A DNA stretch of 48,090 nucleotides, from NCBI GenBank assembly GCA_017887425.1, contig JAGHHZ010000006.1, positions 1 through 48,090 of the forward strand. Direction: 5' to 3'. The notes under the pieces were generated by a model, which did no database searches, had not been told where the DNA came from, and worked only from the letters and a program-made list of their open reading frames with translations. The translations under genes were made by a program, and so were the position numbers. Of this stretch, positions 38,428-47,022 are shown piece after piece. Position 1 is the stretch's first letter. The number at the start of each line of letters is the position of its first letter. The DNA is from Bacilli bacterium (GTDB lineage Bacteria; Bacillota_I; Bacilli_A; RF39; UBA660).

Positions 38428-39990
38428 ATGAATGGAGTTTTAGGTGGCTTTAAAAATATGTTGCGTCAATGGCGAATTAATTTAAAAAAAAGAAAACAAA
38501 AAGAAAAAAGACAGAAAGAAGCAAATAAAAAAATTACTAAATATCCACGTTTAACATCATTTATCTATAGCGCAATAGCTATAATATATAGTCCATTCGG
38601 TTACATATTTGCCAAAAATAACGAACAAGCAAAATTTGAAAAGCCAAAATTATATAAAAAATTTGAAGAAATAAACATTGAATTAGACAAAATAATTATT
38701 GGCGAAGAACAAAATATAAAAAAGATAGAAAGAAAAATAGAAAAATTAAAAAAAGAAAGTAATCAACCGATGAGTAAAACAGCTAAAAATTACTTTGATA
38801 ATAAATTAAAAGAAATAGAAATAAAAACAAATTTTATTAAAAACCCCAACAAAATATCAACTATTGAAGCGAAAATTATTAGTGATTCATTAGAACAAAA
38901 TATAGCCAACAAAAACATTAATAAACCTAAAAATATTAATAAGCCATTATTAAAAAAACTAGCAGTTATTCCAATTACTTTAAGTTTAGATCCTCAAAAA
39001 CAAAGCAAGTCTATTTCTGATGAAGTTCAAACAAAACCTATAAATAATGAGCTAAGCTTTATTAAGACTGCCAATAAACAATTGAAAGAAACCGAACAAA
39101 AAATAAAAGAAATTGAAATAAAAATATCTACCATCAAGGAATATAACCATTATTATGATTTGGAAAACGACCTAAAATATCTATATCAAAGAATTAATTT
39201 ATTAAAGTATAAATATGCTGAATTAAAAGATAAATTCAATGCTAATATCGAACTCGATTTCGATAAATACAAATTAATAAAATCAAGTGATAAAATAACC
39301 GAATTGTTAGATAAAATTGATAATGATTTAAAACTAATTGAAACAAAAAAGAAAGAATTAGTTACTAAAAAAGTTACTAAAATAGAACCAAAAAAAGAAG
39401 CTAAAAAAGAAGAAAAAAAGAAAGAAACAAAAACTAAAATAAAAGAAATTGATGAGTTCGTCGAAGCTAAAAATCATGTTTTAAATAACATTATCAATCA
39501 AAATAAATATTTAGAAAATTATTTTCAAAAGTTAGCCAAATCAACTAATAAAAAGAAGACAATTTTTTCTTCGCTATTTAATTTTTCTAAAACTATTTTA
39601 AATTTTACTATTTCATTATTGCCGGTTTCTATATTCAAAAACAAATTATTAGGAACTCTAGTTAGTACGATTATGATTAATAATTCAATTAAAACAATGC
39701 GTAAAATGGTTAATCCAAAACTAAACATCAATTACGAGTTGTTTTTAGAAAGTTATATGAGTAATAAGGATATAATTACAAATACTTATAACCTTTGTAA
39801 TAACTCTTTAAACGAATTAAGTTTGCTTAAAGATGAATTAATTTTATTAGGAGCAAACAAAGAAGCGAAAGATTTATTAAATCAAATAGAAGCAATAGAA
39901 AATAATATTTTAAGACAAATGGAAAATTTAAAAATAAAGGATAAAACATTAGATAAGGTATATGTTAAAATAAAAAATAATGCTGCATAA
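38428..39990 (+). CDS. Large coiled-coil protein of unknown function
   Basis: A 520-aa protein, Lys/Glu-rich and mostly helical. Residues 5-40 are strongly basic (RINLKKRKQKEKRQKEANKK). A hydrophobic segment lies at about 45-65 (FIYSAIAIIYSPFGYIF). Long coiled coils fill 70-350, with a Lys/Glu repeat (EPKKEAKKEEKKKETKTK) near 325. A second hydrophobic patch (about 380-425) includes a likely membrane helix, NFTISLLPVSIF. I recognise no family. ATG 38428 follows ACAGGTGATT. It could be a membrane-bound structural protein. Confidence 0.7.
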   Translation: MNGVLGGFKNMLRQWRINLKKRKQKEKRQKEANKKITKYPRLTSFIYSAIAIIYSPFGYIFAKNNEQAKFEKPKLYKKFEEINIELDKIIIGEEQNIKKIERKIEKLKKESNQPMSKTAKNYFDNKLKEIEIKTNFIKNPNKISTIEAKIISDSLEQNIANKNINKPKNINKPLLKKLAVIPITLSLDPQKQSKSISDEVQTKPINNELSFIKTANKQLKETEQKIKEIEIKISTIKEYNHYYDLENDLKYLYQRINLLKYKYAELKDKFNANIELDFDKYKLIKSSDKITELLDKIDNDLKLIETKKKELVTKKVTKIEPKKEAKKEEKKKETKTKIKEIDEFVEAKNHVLNNIINQNKYLENYFQKLAKSTNKKKTIFSSLFNFSKTILNFTISLLPVSIFKNKLLGTLVSTIMINNSIKTMRKMVNPKLNINYELFLESYMSNKDIITNTYNLCNNSLNELSLLKDELILLGANKEAKDLLNQIEAIENNILRQMENLKIKDKTLDKVYVKIKNNAA

Positions 39991-40034
39991 TAATTCATTT
40001 GAAAATAGATATAACTAAAAAAGAGGTGATTAAT

Positions 40035-40466
40035 TTGAACTATATTTTAGTTAAATCTTCTAATGATGATGTAGAGAAATTGATTGAATATAAGAAAGAA
40101 ACTGTTTTTAAATATGCTAACAATTTATCTGAAGAGGAAAAAAATAAAATAAATAATTATATCAACAATAATATAGCTAGCGAAATCAAAAATTATTGTA
40201 ATATTGTAATTAATGATAATATCGTTGGCTGTTTATTATTGATTGATAAAGAAGATGGTAAATTATTAGATGAGATATATTTAAAGAAGGAATATAGAAA
40301 TAAGGGAATTGGTACTGATATTATTAAAAACATAACAAAAGAAAATAATATTATTTATTTATGGGTATATAAGTCAAATACAAAAGCTATTTCTTTATAT
40401 AAAAAACTAGGATTTTCAATAATTCAAGAAGAAAAAACTAGATATTATATGAAATATGAAAAATAA
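40035..40466 (+). CDS. GNAT-family N-acetyltransferase
   Basis: A 143-aa GNAT protein. The acetyl-CoA motif EIYLKKEYRNKGIGTDIIKN (motif A, residues about 80-99) and the C-terminal YLWVYKSNTKAISLYKKLGF (motif B) are clear. The substrate is unknown. I place the start at TTG 40035 because AAGAGGTG lies six bases before it; an in-frame TTG at 39999 has no ribosome binding site. It stands between the coiled-coil and phosphoesterase genes, transcribed the same way. Confidence 0.87.
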   Translation: MNYILVKSSNDDVEKLIEYKKETVFKYANNLSEEEKNKINNYINNNIASEIKNYCNIVINDNIVGCLLLIDKEDGKLLDEIYLKKEYRNKGIGTDIIKNITKENNIIYLWVYKSNTKAISLYKKLGFSIIQEEKTRYYMKYEK

Positions 40467-40487
40467 AATGATTTTGAGGAGGAAAAA

Positions 40488-41303
40488 ATGAACAAAATAG
40501 CGATTATTTCAGATGTACATGGAAATTATGAGGCACTCAAAACAGTATTAGCTGATATAGAGAAAAGAAAAATCAATCATATATATTGTTTAGGAGATGT
40601 TATCGGAAAAGGTTCTAGATCAAATGAATGTTTAGATTTGTTAAAAAATTGTACTATGACTTATGGCAATTGGGAAGATTTTTTTAACAAAAAATCCTGT
40701 GCTAATGAACTTGATAAAAAAAGATATAAATTACTTAATAAACAACTTTCAAAGGAAAATAAAGATAGATTAAAAACATTACCTTTGTGTTATGAAATTT
40801 ATATAAGTGGCAGATTGATTAGAATGTTTCATGCAACACCTAGTAATCCTCGAGATAATGTTTTAGAAATAGATAGAATAGATAAAATGTATAAGCAATT
40901 CTTACCAACTAAACATACTAATAATGAAATAGCTGATGTCGTAATATATGCCCATACACATACTCAAAATTTAATGAAATTGTATAATAGAACTTTAATT
41001 AATGTTGGCTCAGTAGGAAATGCATTTGATATAATTAGAAACAAAGAAAAAGATGGTAAGTATGAAAATACAACCAATGCCGATTATTTGATTATCGAAG
41101 GAGAAATAGATAGTAAAGAGCATGCTGATATTAGATTCGAATTTGTTTCTTTAAATTATGATAGAAATTTAGAGTTACAAGAAAGTAAAACTAATCCGGA
41201 ATTAGAAAGCTACACCAAAGAACTGTTAACAGGGAAATTTAGAAACATCGAAAAATATAAAAATAACTTTGATGAATCATATTACGATATTAATAAATTT
41301 TAA
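40488..41303 (+). CDS. Metallophosphoesterase (YfcE/DNA-polymerase-type calcineurin fold)
   Basis: A 271-aa calcineurin-like phosphoesterase. All metal motifs are visible: ISDVHGNYEAL (residues 6-16), CLGDVIGKG (near 35), GNWEDFF (near 60, where GNH or GNW occurs in the family), MFHATPS (near 114) and YAHTHTQ (near 155). It might act on nucleotides or cyclic nucleotides, but the substrate cannot be read. AGGAGG precedes the ATG. Confidence 0.87.
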   Translation: MNKIAIISDVHGNYEALKTVLADIEKRKINHIYCLGDVIGKGSRSNECLDLLKNCTMTYGNWEDFFNKKSCANELDKKRYKLLNKQLSKENKDRLKTLPLCYEIYISGRLIRMFHATPSNPRDNVLEIDRIDKMYKQFLPTKHTNNEIADVVIYAHTHTQNLMKLYNRTLINVGSVGNAFDIIRNKEKDGKYENTTNADYLIIEGEIDSKEHADIRFEFVSLNYDRNLELQESKTNPELESYTKELLTGKFRNIEKYKNNFDESYYDINKF

Positions 41304-41355
41304 AATAAATGTTACATAAAAAATTGGAAATAATTAGCAATTTAGGAGGTAGAAT

Positions 41356-41694
41356 ATGAAGCATAAAATGAATTTACACAATGAACCATTTAATCTTATA
41401 AAAGAAGGAACTAAGACTATCGAATTACGTTTAAATGATGAAAAACGACAATTATTAAAAGAGAAAGATTTAATAGAATTTACCAATAGAAAAACATTAG
41501 AAACTATCGATACCGAAATAATTAAATTACACAAATATTCAAGTTTTGAAGAACTATATAAACATTTTGATAAAATATCGATGGGATATAATATAGACGA
41601 TGCTGCCAATCCTCAAGATATGGAAGAATATTATTCAAAAGAAGAACAGGACAAATATGGGGTAGTTGGAATAGAAATAAGACTAATAAAATAA
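41356..41694 (+). CDS. ASCH-domain protein
   Basis: A 112-aa ASCH domain, a PUA-like fold thought to bind RNA or nucleosides. The signature is LHNEPFNLIKEGTKTIELRL (residues 6-25), with DLIEFTN and GVVGIEIRLI. Some ASCH proteins hydrolyse N4-acetylcytidine. AGGAGG precedes the ATG. It sits next to a GNAT, a phosphoesterase and a deoxyribosyltransferase-like protein, in what looks like a run of small nucleotide-related genes. Confidence 0.85.
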   Translation: MKHKMNLHNEPFNLIKEGTKTIELRLNDEKRQLLKEKDLIEFTNRKTLETIDTEIIKLHKYSSFEELYKHFDKISMGYNIDDAANPQDMEEYYSKEEQDKYGVVGIEIRLIK

Positions 41695-41759
41695 GAAGTA
41701 TATTTTTTTAAACTTGTTATTGAATAACTCTGACAAATACTAATTAAAAGGAGAATATA

Positions 41760-42062
41760 ATGAAAATAGTAACAATATGTGGAAGTTTTAAATTTAAAGA
41801 AGAAATGTTAAGATTATCGGCAGAATTAGAAATAAAAAATAACTATGTTATTTTACAACCTGTTTATAGTGGTAATGATGCAATATATACTGCTGAAGAA
41901 ATGGAAATAATGGGAAAACTTCATATGAAAAGAATAGAGATTAGTGATGCAATATATGTAGTTAATGTTGGGGGATATATAGGTTCTTCAACAAAAAAAG
42001 AAATAGAATATGCAATTTCACTAAATAAAGAAGTTTATTCTCTTGAACCATTAAGTTATTAA
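41760..42062 (+). CDS. Nucleoside 2-deoxyribosyltransferase-like protein
   Basis: A 100-aa protein with a single Rossmann-like domain: VTICGSFKFKEEMLRLSAEL at the N-terminus, VILQPVYSG, an ISDAIYVVNVGGYIGSSTKK stretch and EIEYAISLNKEVYSLEP. The pattern fits the nucleoside deoxyribosyltransferase/DUF4406 group; catalytic Glu may be in TKKEIEYA. It is short for the family. The substrate is not known. Confidence 0.78.
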   Translation: MKIVTICGSFKFKEEMLRLSAELEIKNNYVILQPVYSGNDAIYTAEEMEIMGKLHMKRIEISDAIYVVNVGGYIGSSTKKEIEYAISLNKEVYSLEPLSY

Positions 42063-42095
42063 ACTTTAAATAGTGATAGAATGGAAGTGATTTAG

Positions 42096-42968
42096 ATGAA
42101 TGAAAATAAAATGAATATCAACTGGTATCCAGGACATATGGCCAAAACAAAAAGATTAGTCAAAGAGCAACTTGATTTAATTGATATGGTTTACGAAGTA
42201 ATCGATGCCAGAATGCCATATTCTTCAAAAATAAAAGATATTGATGATATAATAAAAAATAAGCCACGTATTTTAATTATGACAAAATATGATTTATGCG
42301 ATAAAAAAGAAACCGACAAATGGATAAAATATTATAAGGAAAAAAACTATAATGTTTTACCACTAGACTTAGAAACAAAGCCTAATTTAAAACCATTATT
42401 TGATTTAACTGAAGAATTAATGGAAAATATCAATCAAAAAAGAGAACAAAAGGGATTACTTAAAAGAAGAACGAGAGTTTTAATCATGGGTATTCCTAAC
42501 GTTGGTAAAAGTACTTTAATTAATCGCTTGGTTGGAAAAAAAGCTGTTTCAGTTGGTAATAAACCAGGTGTGACTAAACAACTTAGTTGGATTAGAATTA
42601 ACGACAAGCTAGAATTATTAGATACTCCAGGGGTATTGTGGCCAAAATTAGATAACGAAATTGTTGCATTAAACTTAGCTAGTTTAACTGCAATTAAAGA
42701 AGAAATATTACCGTTATTTAATGTTTGTGAATATATCTTAAATACTTTATATAAATATTATCCAGAAAAACTAGCCGAAAGATACAAAATTACCGAATTG
42801 GATGAAGATATAGTTGAAACTTTAGAAAAGATTGGCAAAATCAGAGGTTGTTTAATTAAAGGTGGTCAAGTTGACTATGATAAAGTAATTAGTGTTATAA
42901 TAAATGATATAAAAAACGGTTATTTTAAAAATATCACATTTGATCGAATTGAAGATATGAAGGAGTAA
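42096..42968 (+). CDS. rbgA: Ribosome biogenesis GTPase RbgA (YlqF)
   Basis: A 290-aa circularly permuted GTPase. The G4 motif (TKYD) in ILIMTKYDLC (near residue 65) comes before G1 GIPNVGKSTLINRL (near 126) and G3 DTPGVLWPK (near 170). INWYPGHMAKTKR at the N-terminus is the family hallmark. RbgA promotes late 50S assembly. ATG 42096 follows GGAAGTG. It is followed by mrnC with a two-base gap. Confidence 0.95.
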   Translation: MNENKMNINWYPGHMAKTKRLVKEQLDLIDMVYEVIDARMPYSSKIKDIDDIIKNKPRILIMTKYDLCDKKETDKWIKYYKEKNYNVLPLDLETKPNLKPLFDLTEELMENINQKREQKGLLKRRTRVLIMGIPNVGKSTLINRLVGKKAVSVGNKPGVTKQLSWIRINDKLELLDTPGVLWPKLDNEIVALNLASLTAIKEEILPLFNVCEYILNTLYKYYPEKLAERYKITELDEDIVETLEKIGKIRGCLIKGGQVDYDKVISVIINDIKNGYFKNITFDRIEDMKE

Positions 42969-42970
42969 CG

Positions 42971-43333
42971 ATGGAAAACATTTTAGTTTTAGCGTATTTA
43001 GGCGATAGTGTCTATGAAGTTTATATTAGAAAATATTTAATTGATAAAAAAATAAGTAAAGTAAATAATTTACAAAAAGAAGCAATTAAATATGTTAGTG
43101 CTAAAGGACAATGCAATTTAATTAATAATTTAATTAACAATAATTTTTTAACCAAGGAAGAACTTAATGTTTTCTATCGTGCTAGAAATCACAAGACTAA
43201 TTCTCATCCTAAAAACACCGACATAATCACTTATAAATATGCAACTGGCTTTGAAGCCATTATCGGCTATTTATATTTGAATAATAATATCAAAAGAATT
43301 GAAGAAATAATTAATTTTTGTTTGGAGGTATAA
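42971..43333 (+). CDS. mrnC: Mini-ribonuclease 3
   Basis: A 120-aa RNase III catalytic domain without a dsRNA-binding domain. The signature LAYLGDSVYEVYIRKYLI (residues 7-24) holds the first metal ligand; RARNHKTNSHPKN and FEAIIGYLYL (with the later Glu) complete the site. It matures 23S rRNA ends. It begins two bases after rbgA and ends next to rlmB. Confidence 0.94.
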   Translation: MENILVLAYLGDSVYEVYIRKYLIDKKISKVNNLQKEAIKYVSAKGQCNLINNLINNNFLTKEELNVFYRARNHKTNSHPKNTDIITYKYATGFEAIIGYLYLNNNIKRIEEIINFCLEV

Positions 43334-43334
43334 A

Positions 43335-43994
43335 ATGTACGTGTATGGTAAAAATGTCGCTAAAGACTTAAATAGTAAAATTGAAAAAGCTTATGTAGTT
43401 AATAATTTTAAAGACAAAGAATTATTAAAAAAAATCAAAGCCCCAATTATTTATGTCGATAAAAAAAGACTAGATAGTATGGTTGATGGTGTTCATCAAG
43501 GAATTATATTAAAAATTGCTGATTATGAATATAAAGATATAAGCGAATTAACTAATGATATCGTTGTAATACTAGATCACTTAGAAGATCCTCATAATTT
43601 AGGTGCGATTATTAGGACTTGTGAAGCCGCTGGAATTAAGGATATTATATTGCCAAAAGACCGTAGTGTTCAGGTTAACAGCACAGTTATGAAAACAAGT
43701 GCCGGATGTTTAGATAGAGTAAACTTATACCAAGTAACAAATTTAGTTCAAACAATCACTTATTTAAAAAAACAAGGATTTTGGATAATTGGAACCGATA
43801 TGGAGGGGACTGATTACAAAAAACTTGATTATCAAGGGAAAATTGCGATTATTATTGGTAATGAAGGAAATGGCATGAGTCGGTTAGTTAAAGAATCTTG
43901 TGATTTTATTGCCAGTATTCCTATGTATGGGACTGTTAATAGTTTAAACGCATCAGTTGCTGCTGGAATAATTCTATTTGAAGTAAGGAGGTAG
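43335..43994 (+). CDS. rlmB: 23S rRNA 2'-O-methyltransferase, RlmB/TrmH family
   Basis: A 219-aa SPOUT methyltransferase. Motif 1 is DHLEDPHNLGAIIRTCEAAG (near residue 75), motif 2 IIIGNEGNGMSRLVKESCD (near 175), motif 3 IPMYGTVNSLNASVAAGIIL (near 195). The N-terminal substrate-binding domain (1-60) is short. It probably methylates G2251 of 23S rRNA. The order mrnC-rlmB-sigH matches Bacillus, with yacP/rae1 missing. Confidence 0.92.
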   Translation: MYVYGKNVAKDLNSKIEKAYVVNNFKDKELLKKIKAPIIYVDKKRLDSMVDGVHQGIILKIADYEYKDISELTNDIVVILDHLEDPHNLGAIIRTCEAAGIKDIILPKDRSVQVNSTVMKTSAGCLDRVNLYQVTNLVQTITYLKKQGFWIIGTDMEGTDYKKLDYQGKIAIIIGNEGNGMSRLVKESCDFIASIPMYGTVNSLNASVAAGIILFEVRR

Positions 43995-43995
43995 T

Positions 43996-44595
43996 ATGAA
44001 TTACAAAAATTTTAACGATTATGAATTACTAGACTATATCTATAGTTGTAATGAAGATGCTAACGAAATACTTCTTTATAAATATCGTCCATTAATTGTC
44101 AGTATAGCTAAAAAAATGCTTAAATATTGTAACGGTGGCGTTGACTTGAATGATTTAGTTCAAGAGGGAATGCTAGGCTTAAATGATGCTATCAATAGTT
44201 TTAGAGATGACAAAGAAACCAATTTCGGAACTTATGCCAGGTTATGTATTGAAAGAAGAATTTATAGTTTAGCTAAAAGTACTAGGACATATAAAAATAA
44301 AATCTTAAATGAATCAATTTCAATCGAAGATGAAGACGATTTGACAATTGACCGATTTTTAATGGATAACTCATCTAATCCTGATTCGATGATTTCTGAA
44401 AATGATTTTCAAAATGATATAATTACTAAACTAAAAAGTCAACTTACTGATTTAGAAAAACGTGTCTTAGAACTTAAAAAAAATGATTTCAATTATAAAG
44501 AAATTGCCGACATTTTAGAAAAAGAACCGAAAGCAATTGATAATGCTTTACAAAGAATTAAAAATAAACTAAAAAACATTATGCGCGAATCATAA
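43996..44595 (+). CDS. sigH: RNA polymerase sigma factor SigH
   Basis: A 199-aa sigma factor with DLNDLVQEGMLGLNDAINSF (region 2, near 47-66), YARLCIERRIYSLAKS (2.4/3) and a C-terminal region 4 (DFNYKEIADILEKEPKAIDN). Its place after mrnC-rlmB is the Bacillus sigH position. SigH controls entry into sporulation, and competence, in Bacilli. AAGGAGG at the end of rlmB serves as ribosome binding site. Two candidate promoters of its class lie in the window (31369, 45194). Confidence 0.92.
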   Translation: MNYKNFNDYELLDYIYSCNEDANEILLYKYRPLIVSIAKKMLKYCNGGVDLNDLVQEGMLGLNDAINSFRDDKETNFGTYARLCIERRIYSLAKSTRTYKNKILNESISIEDEDDLTIDRFLMDNSSNPDSMISENDFQNDIITKLKSQLTDLEKRVLELKKNDFNYKEIADILEKEPKAIDNALQRIKNKLKNIMRES

Positions 44596-44601
44596 TGTTT
44601 T
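44573..44601. terminator. Bidirectional terminator between sigH and the DUF6512-like gene
   Basis: AAAACATTATG (44573-44583) / CATAATGTTTT (44591-44601), 11 bp, with T-rich sequence on both sides. It covers the end of sigH and the end of the convergent gene. Confidence 0.85.
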
Positions 44602-45136
44602 ATTTAACGTAAATATTAATGCCATACTTACTATTAGAAATATCAAAGAAAATATAGTTTTCAACCGGATTATAAGTTAAATAACCAAAAATAATATAAG
44701 TTATAATAATACCAACAATACCAATAATATTTTGGTATTTTATTTCTTTAAACCGCAAAAAATAATAGCTTAGAACTTGTTCAAAAATGATAATTAAAAA
44801 CAACAACCCAATACTTATTAACATATTTTCTCCAAAATTGTTATAAATTGGAATAAAAATTAATAAATATAAAATAATACCTACAATAGGAATTAAAAAT
44901 AATTGCAAAAGGAAATTATTAAAAGAAATTTTATTTTTTTTAAGTAATAAATAATCAAAAATACCATAAAAAACATAAGAAGTAAAAATCAATTTCATAT
45001 GTTCCCAAATACTTTCATTAACAGGAACGAAGATACTAAATAATGTGTTTGGCAAAAAATCATATATAAAATGCAATGGAAAACATAATAAAAATATTAA
45101 AAATAGGCCAAGTGTTTTTACTATTTTTAGGCTCAC
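44600..45136 (-). CDS. DUF6512-family membrane protein
   Basis: A 178-aa membrane protein with five to six helices. The N-terminus contains PLHFIYDFLPNTLFSIFVPVNESIWEHMKL, in pieces: HFIYD, PVNESIWEH, the diagnostic motif of the small uncharacterised DUF6512 family. The start is GTG 45136 after GGAAGTG. It is convergent with sigH. The function is unknown. Confidence 0.82.
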   Translation of the reverse strand: MSLKIVKTLGLFLIFLLCFPLHFIYDFLPNTLFSIFVPVNESIWEHMKLIFTSYVFYGIFDYLLLKKNKISFNNFLLQLFLIPIVGIILYLLIFIPIYNNFGENMLISIGLLFLIIIFEQVLSYYFLRFKEIKYQNIIGIVGIIITYIIFGYLTYNPVENYIFFDISNSKYGINIYVK

Positions 45137-45193
45137 AAAATCACTTCCTTATTAAATAATATGTAAAAAATTTAAAAAAATATGCGTAAAAAA

Positions 45194-45219
45194 AAGGAAA
45201 TTGCTGATTTTTGTCGTAT
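45194..45219 (+). promoter_or_regulatory. Sigma-H-type promoter of dnaG-rpoD
   Basis: AAGGAAAT (45194-45201), 14-nt spacer, GTAT (45216-45219). B. subtilis also has a sigma-H promoter for its dnaG-sigA operon, active at the start of sporulation. The sequence matches the promoter at 31369 in both boxes, spacing and the GATTTTT tract. Confidence 0.6.
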
Positions 45220-45243
45220 ATTAATAAATAGAGGAGTGGGAAT

Positions 45244-46983
45244 ATGAAAACATTAACAACTGAACAAATTAATGAAATAAGATCTAGTGTCGATATAGTT
45301 GACATTGTATCAAAATATATTCCCCTTACTAAAAAAGGTAAAAACTATTTTGGTGTTTGTCCTTTTCACGAAGATAGTGACCCATCTTTAAGTGTCTCAC
45401 CAGATAAACAAATATTTTCTTGCTTTTCGTGTCATACCGCCGGTAATGTTTTCACTTTTATCAAGGAATATGAACATGTTTCTTTTATTGAAGCGGTTAA
45501 AATGGTTGCTGATATAGCAGGAATAAATGTCGATATCGATACATCAAATAAAAAGGCAATCAAAAATAACGATATTTATAAGATTTATGAGATTGGTCAA
45601 AAATTTTATTTAAACAATATCAATACTCAGTTTGGTAAAACTGCCAAGGAGTATCTATATAAAAGAGGAATTACTGACGATTTAATAAAAGAATTTGAAA
45701 TTGGACTAGCTATTAAAGATAGCAAAGCTTTATCGAATTTATTAACGAAGAAAGATTTCAAAGATAAAGACCTAGTAGATAGCGGTTTAGTAGTAAAAGA
45801 TGAAAGAGGATTTCATGATTTCTTCTATGACCGTATCATGTTTCCTTTACATGACATCAACAATAAAGTAATTGGCTATAGTGGTAGAACATATTATAAC
45901 AGTGATGCTCCTAAATATATCAATAGTAAAGAACACATTTTGTTTAAAAAAGGAGAGTTTGTCTACAACTATGCAAGAGCTAAAAACGAATGTCGAAGTA
46001 AAAATACAGTTATTATCATGGAAGGATTTATGGATGTCATAAGAGCTCATAGTGTTGGCGTTACTAACGTCGTCGCAACGCTAGGGACTGCTTTTACTAA
46101 AGAACACGCTAATATTATTAGAAGATTAGCTAGTAATGTAATTATTTGCTTTGATGGTGATAAGGCTGGAGCTAAAGCTACTATGGCTTGTAGTGATATT
46201 TTATTAAATTTTAAAATAGTTCCTAAAATAGTTCGCCTAGAAGATAATCTAGATCCGGATGAATATGTTCTAACATACGGTAAAGATAAATTTTTAGACA
46301 AAATAAATAATCCGATTAGTGTCATGGATTTTAAATTGAATTATTTAAAAAACAATAAAGACATGACGCAAACCGTCGATAAGGCTAAATATGCTAGCGA
46401 AGTTATTGAACAATTAAATAAAATTGAAGATGATATTTTAAGAGAAATAACACTAAAAAAACTAGCTAAAGAAACCGATTTAGATGTCGAATTCTTAAAA
46501 GATAAATTAGAAAAAAAAGAAATAAAAGAAGTAATAAAACCAGTAAAAATAGTTAAAACTAATAAATATACAATGGCCGAATTAGGTTTACTTTATTACA
46601 TGTTAAGAAGTGGCGAAGTAATTAAAATGTTCGATAATAGGACAGTTTATTTTCCAACTAAGGAATATCGTTTACTAGCTCACGAAATAAGTTATTTTTA
46701 TAAAAATAATGGTTACATAAATGAAGCAGATTTTTTATCGGATTTAGATGAATCAATGATAAAAGTTGTTGGCGAGATAGAACAATTAGATTTAAAAGAC
46801 GAATATACTAATGATTTAATCATCGATTATATTAATGCTATTGAAGAAAAAAATATCGAAGATGAAATGAATAGATTAGAAAAATTACAACGTGAAGAAA
46901 CTGACGAAGTTAAGAAAGCTGAAATTGGGCAAAAAATTGTAAATCTAATGGCAAGAAGGCAAAGAAATATTGAAAATGTTTAA
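45244..46983 (+). CDS. dnaG: DNA primase
   Basis: A 579-aa primase. The zinc site is C39-P-F-H42 and C60-F-S-C63, in GVCPFHEDSDPS and SCFSCHTAGN. The TOPRIM core shows IIMEGFMDVIRAH (near 258) and VIICFDGDKAGAKAT (near 299). The C-terminal helicase-binding domain starts near 430. It lays down RNA primers for replication. rpoD follows 39 nt later without a terminator, forming the usual dnaG-rpoD pair. GAGGAGTGGG precedes the ATG. Confidence 0.96.
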   Translation: MKTLTTEQINEIRSSVDIVDIVSKYIPLTKKGKNYFGVCPFHEDSDPSLSVSPDKQIFSCFSCHTAGNVFTFIKEYEHVSFIEAVKMVADIAGINVDIDTSNKKAIKNNDIYKIYEIGQKFYLNNINTQFGKTAKEYLYKRGITDDLIKEFEIGLAIKDSKALSNLLTKKDFKDKDLVDSGLVVKDERGFHDFFYDRIMFPLHDINNKVIGYSGRTYYNSDAPKYINSKEHILFKKGEFVYNYARAKNECRSKNTVIIMEGFMDVIRAHSVGVTNVVATLGTAFTKEHANIIRRLASNVIICFDGDKAGAKATMACSDILLNFKIVPKIVRLEDNLDPDEYVLTYGKDKFLDKINNPISVMDFKLNYLKNNKDMTQTVDKAKYASEVIEQLNKIEDDILREITLKKLAKETDLDVEFLKDKLEKKEIKEVIKPVKIVKTNKYTMAELGLLYYMLRSGEVIKMFDNRTVYFPTKEYRLLAHEISYFYKNNGYINEADFLSDLDESMIKVVGEIEQLDLKDEYTNDLIIDYINAIEEKNIEDEMNRLEKLQREETDEVKKAEIGQKIVNLMARRQRNIENV

Positions 46984-47022
46984 AAAGTGCAATAATTGAT
47001 TGGAAAGTTAGGGGAAAGAGAA

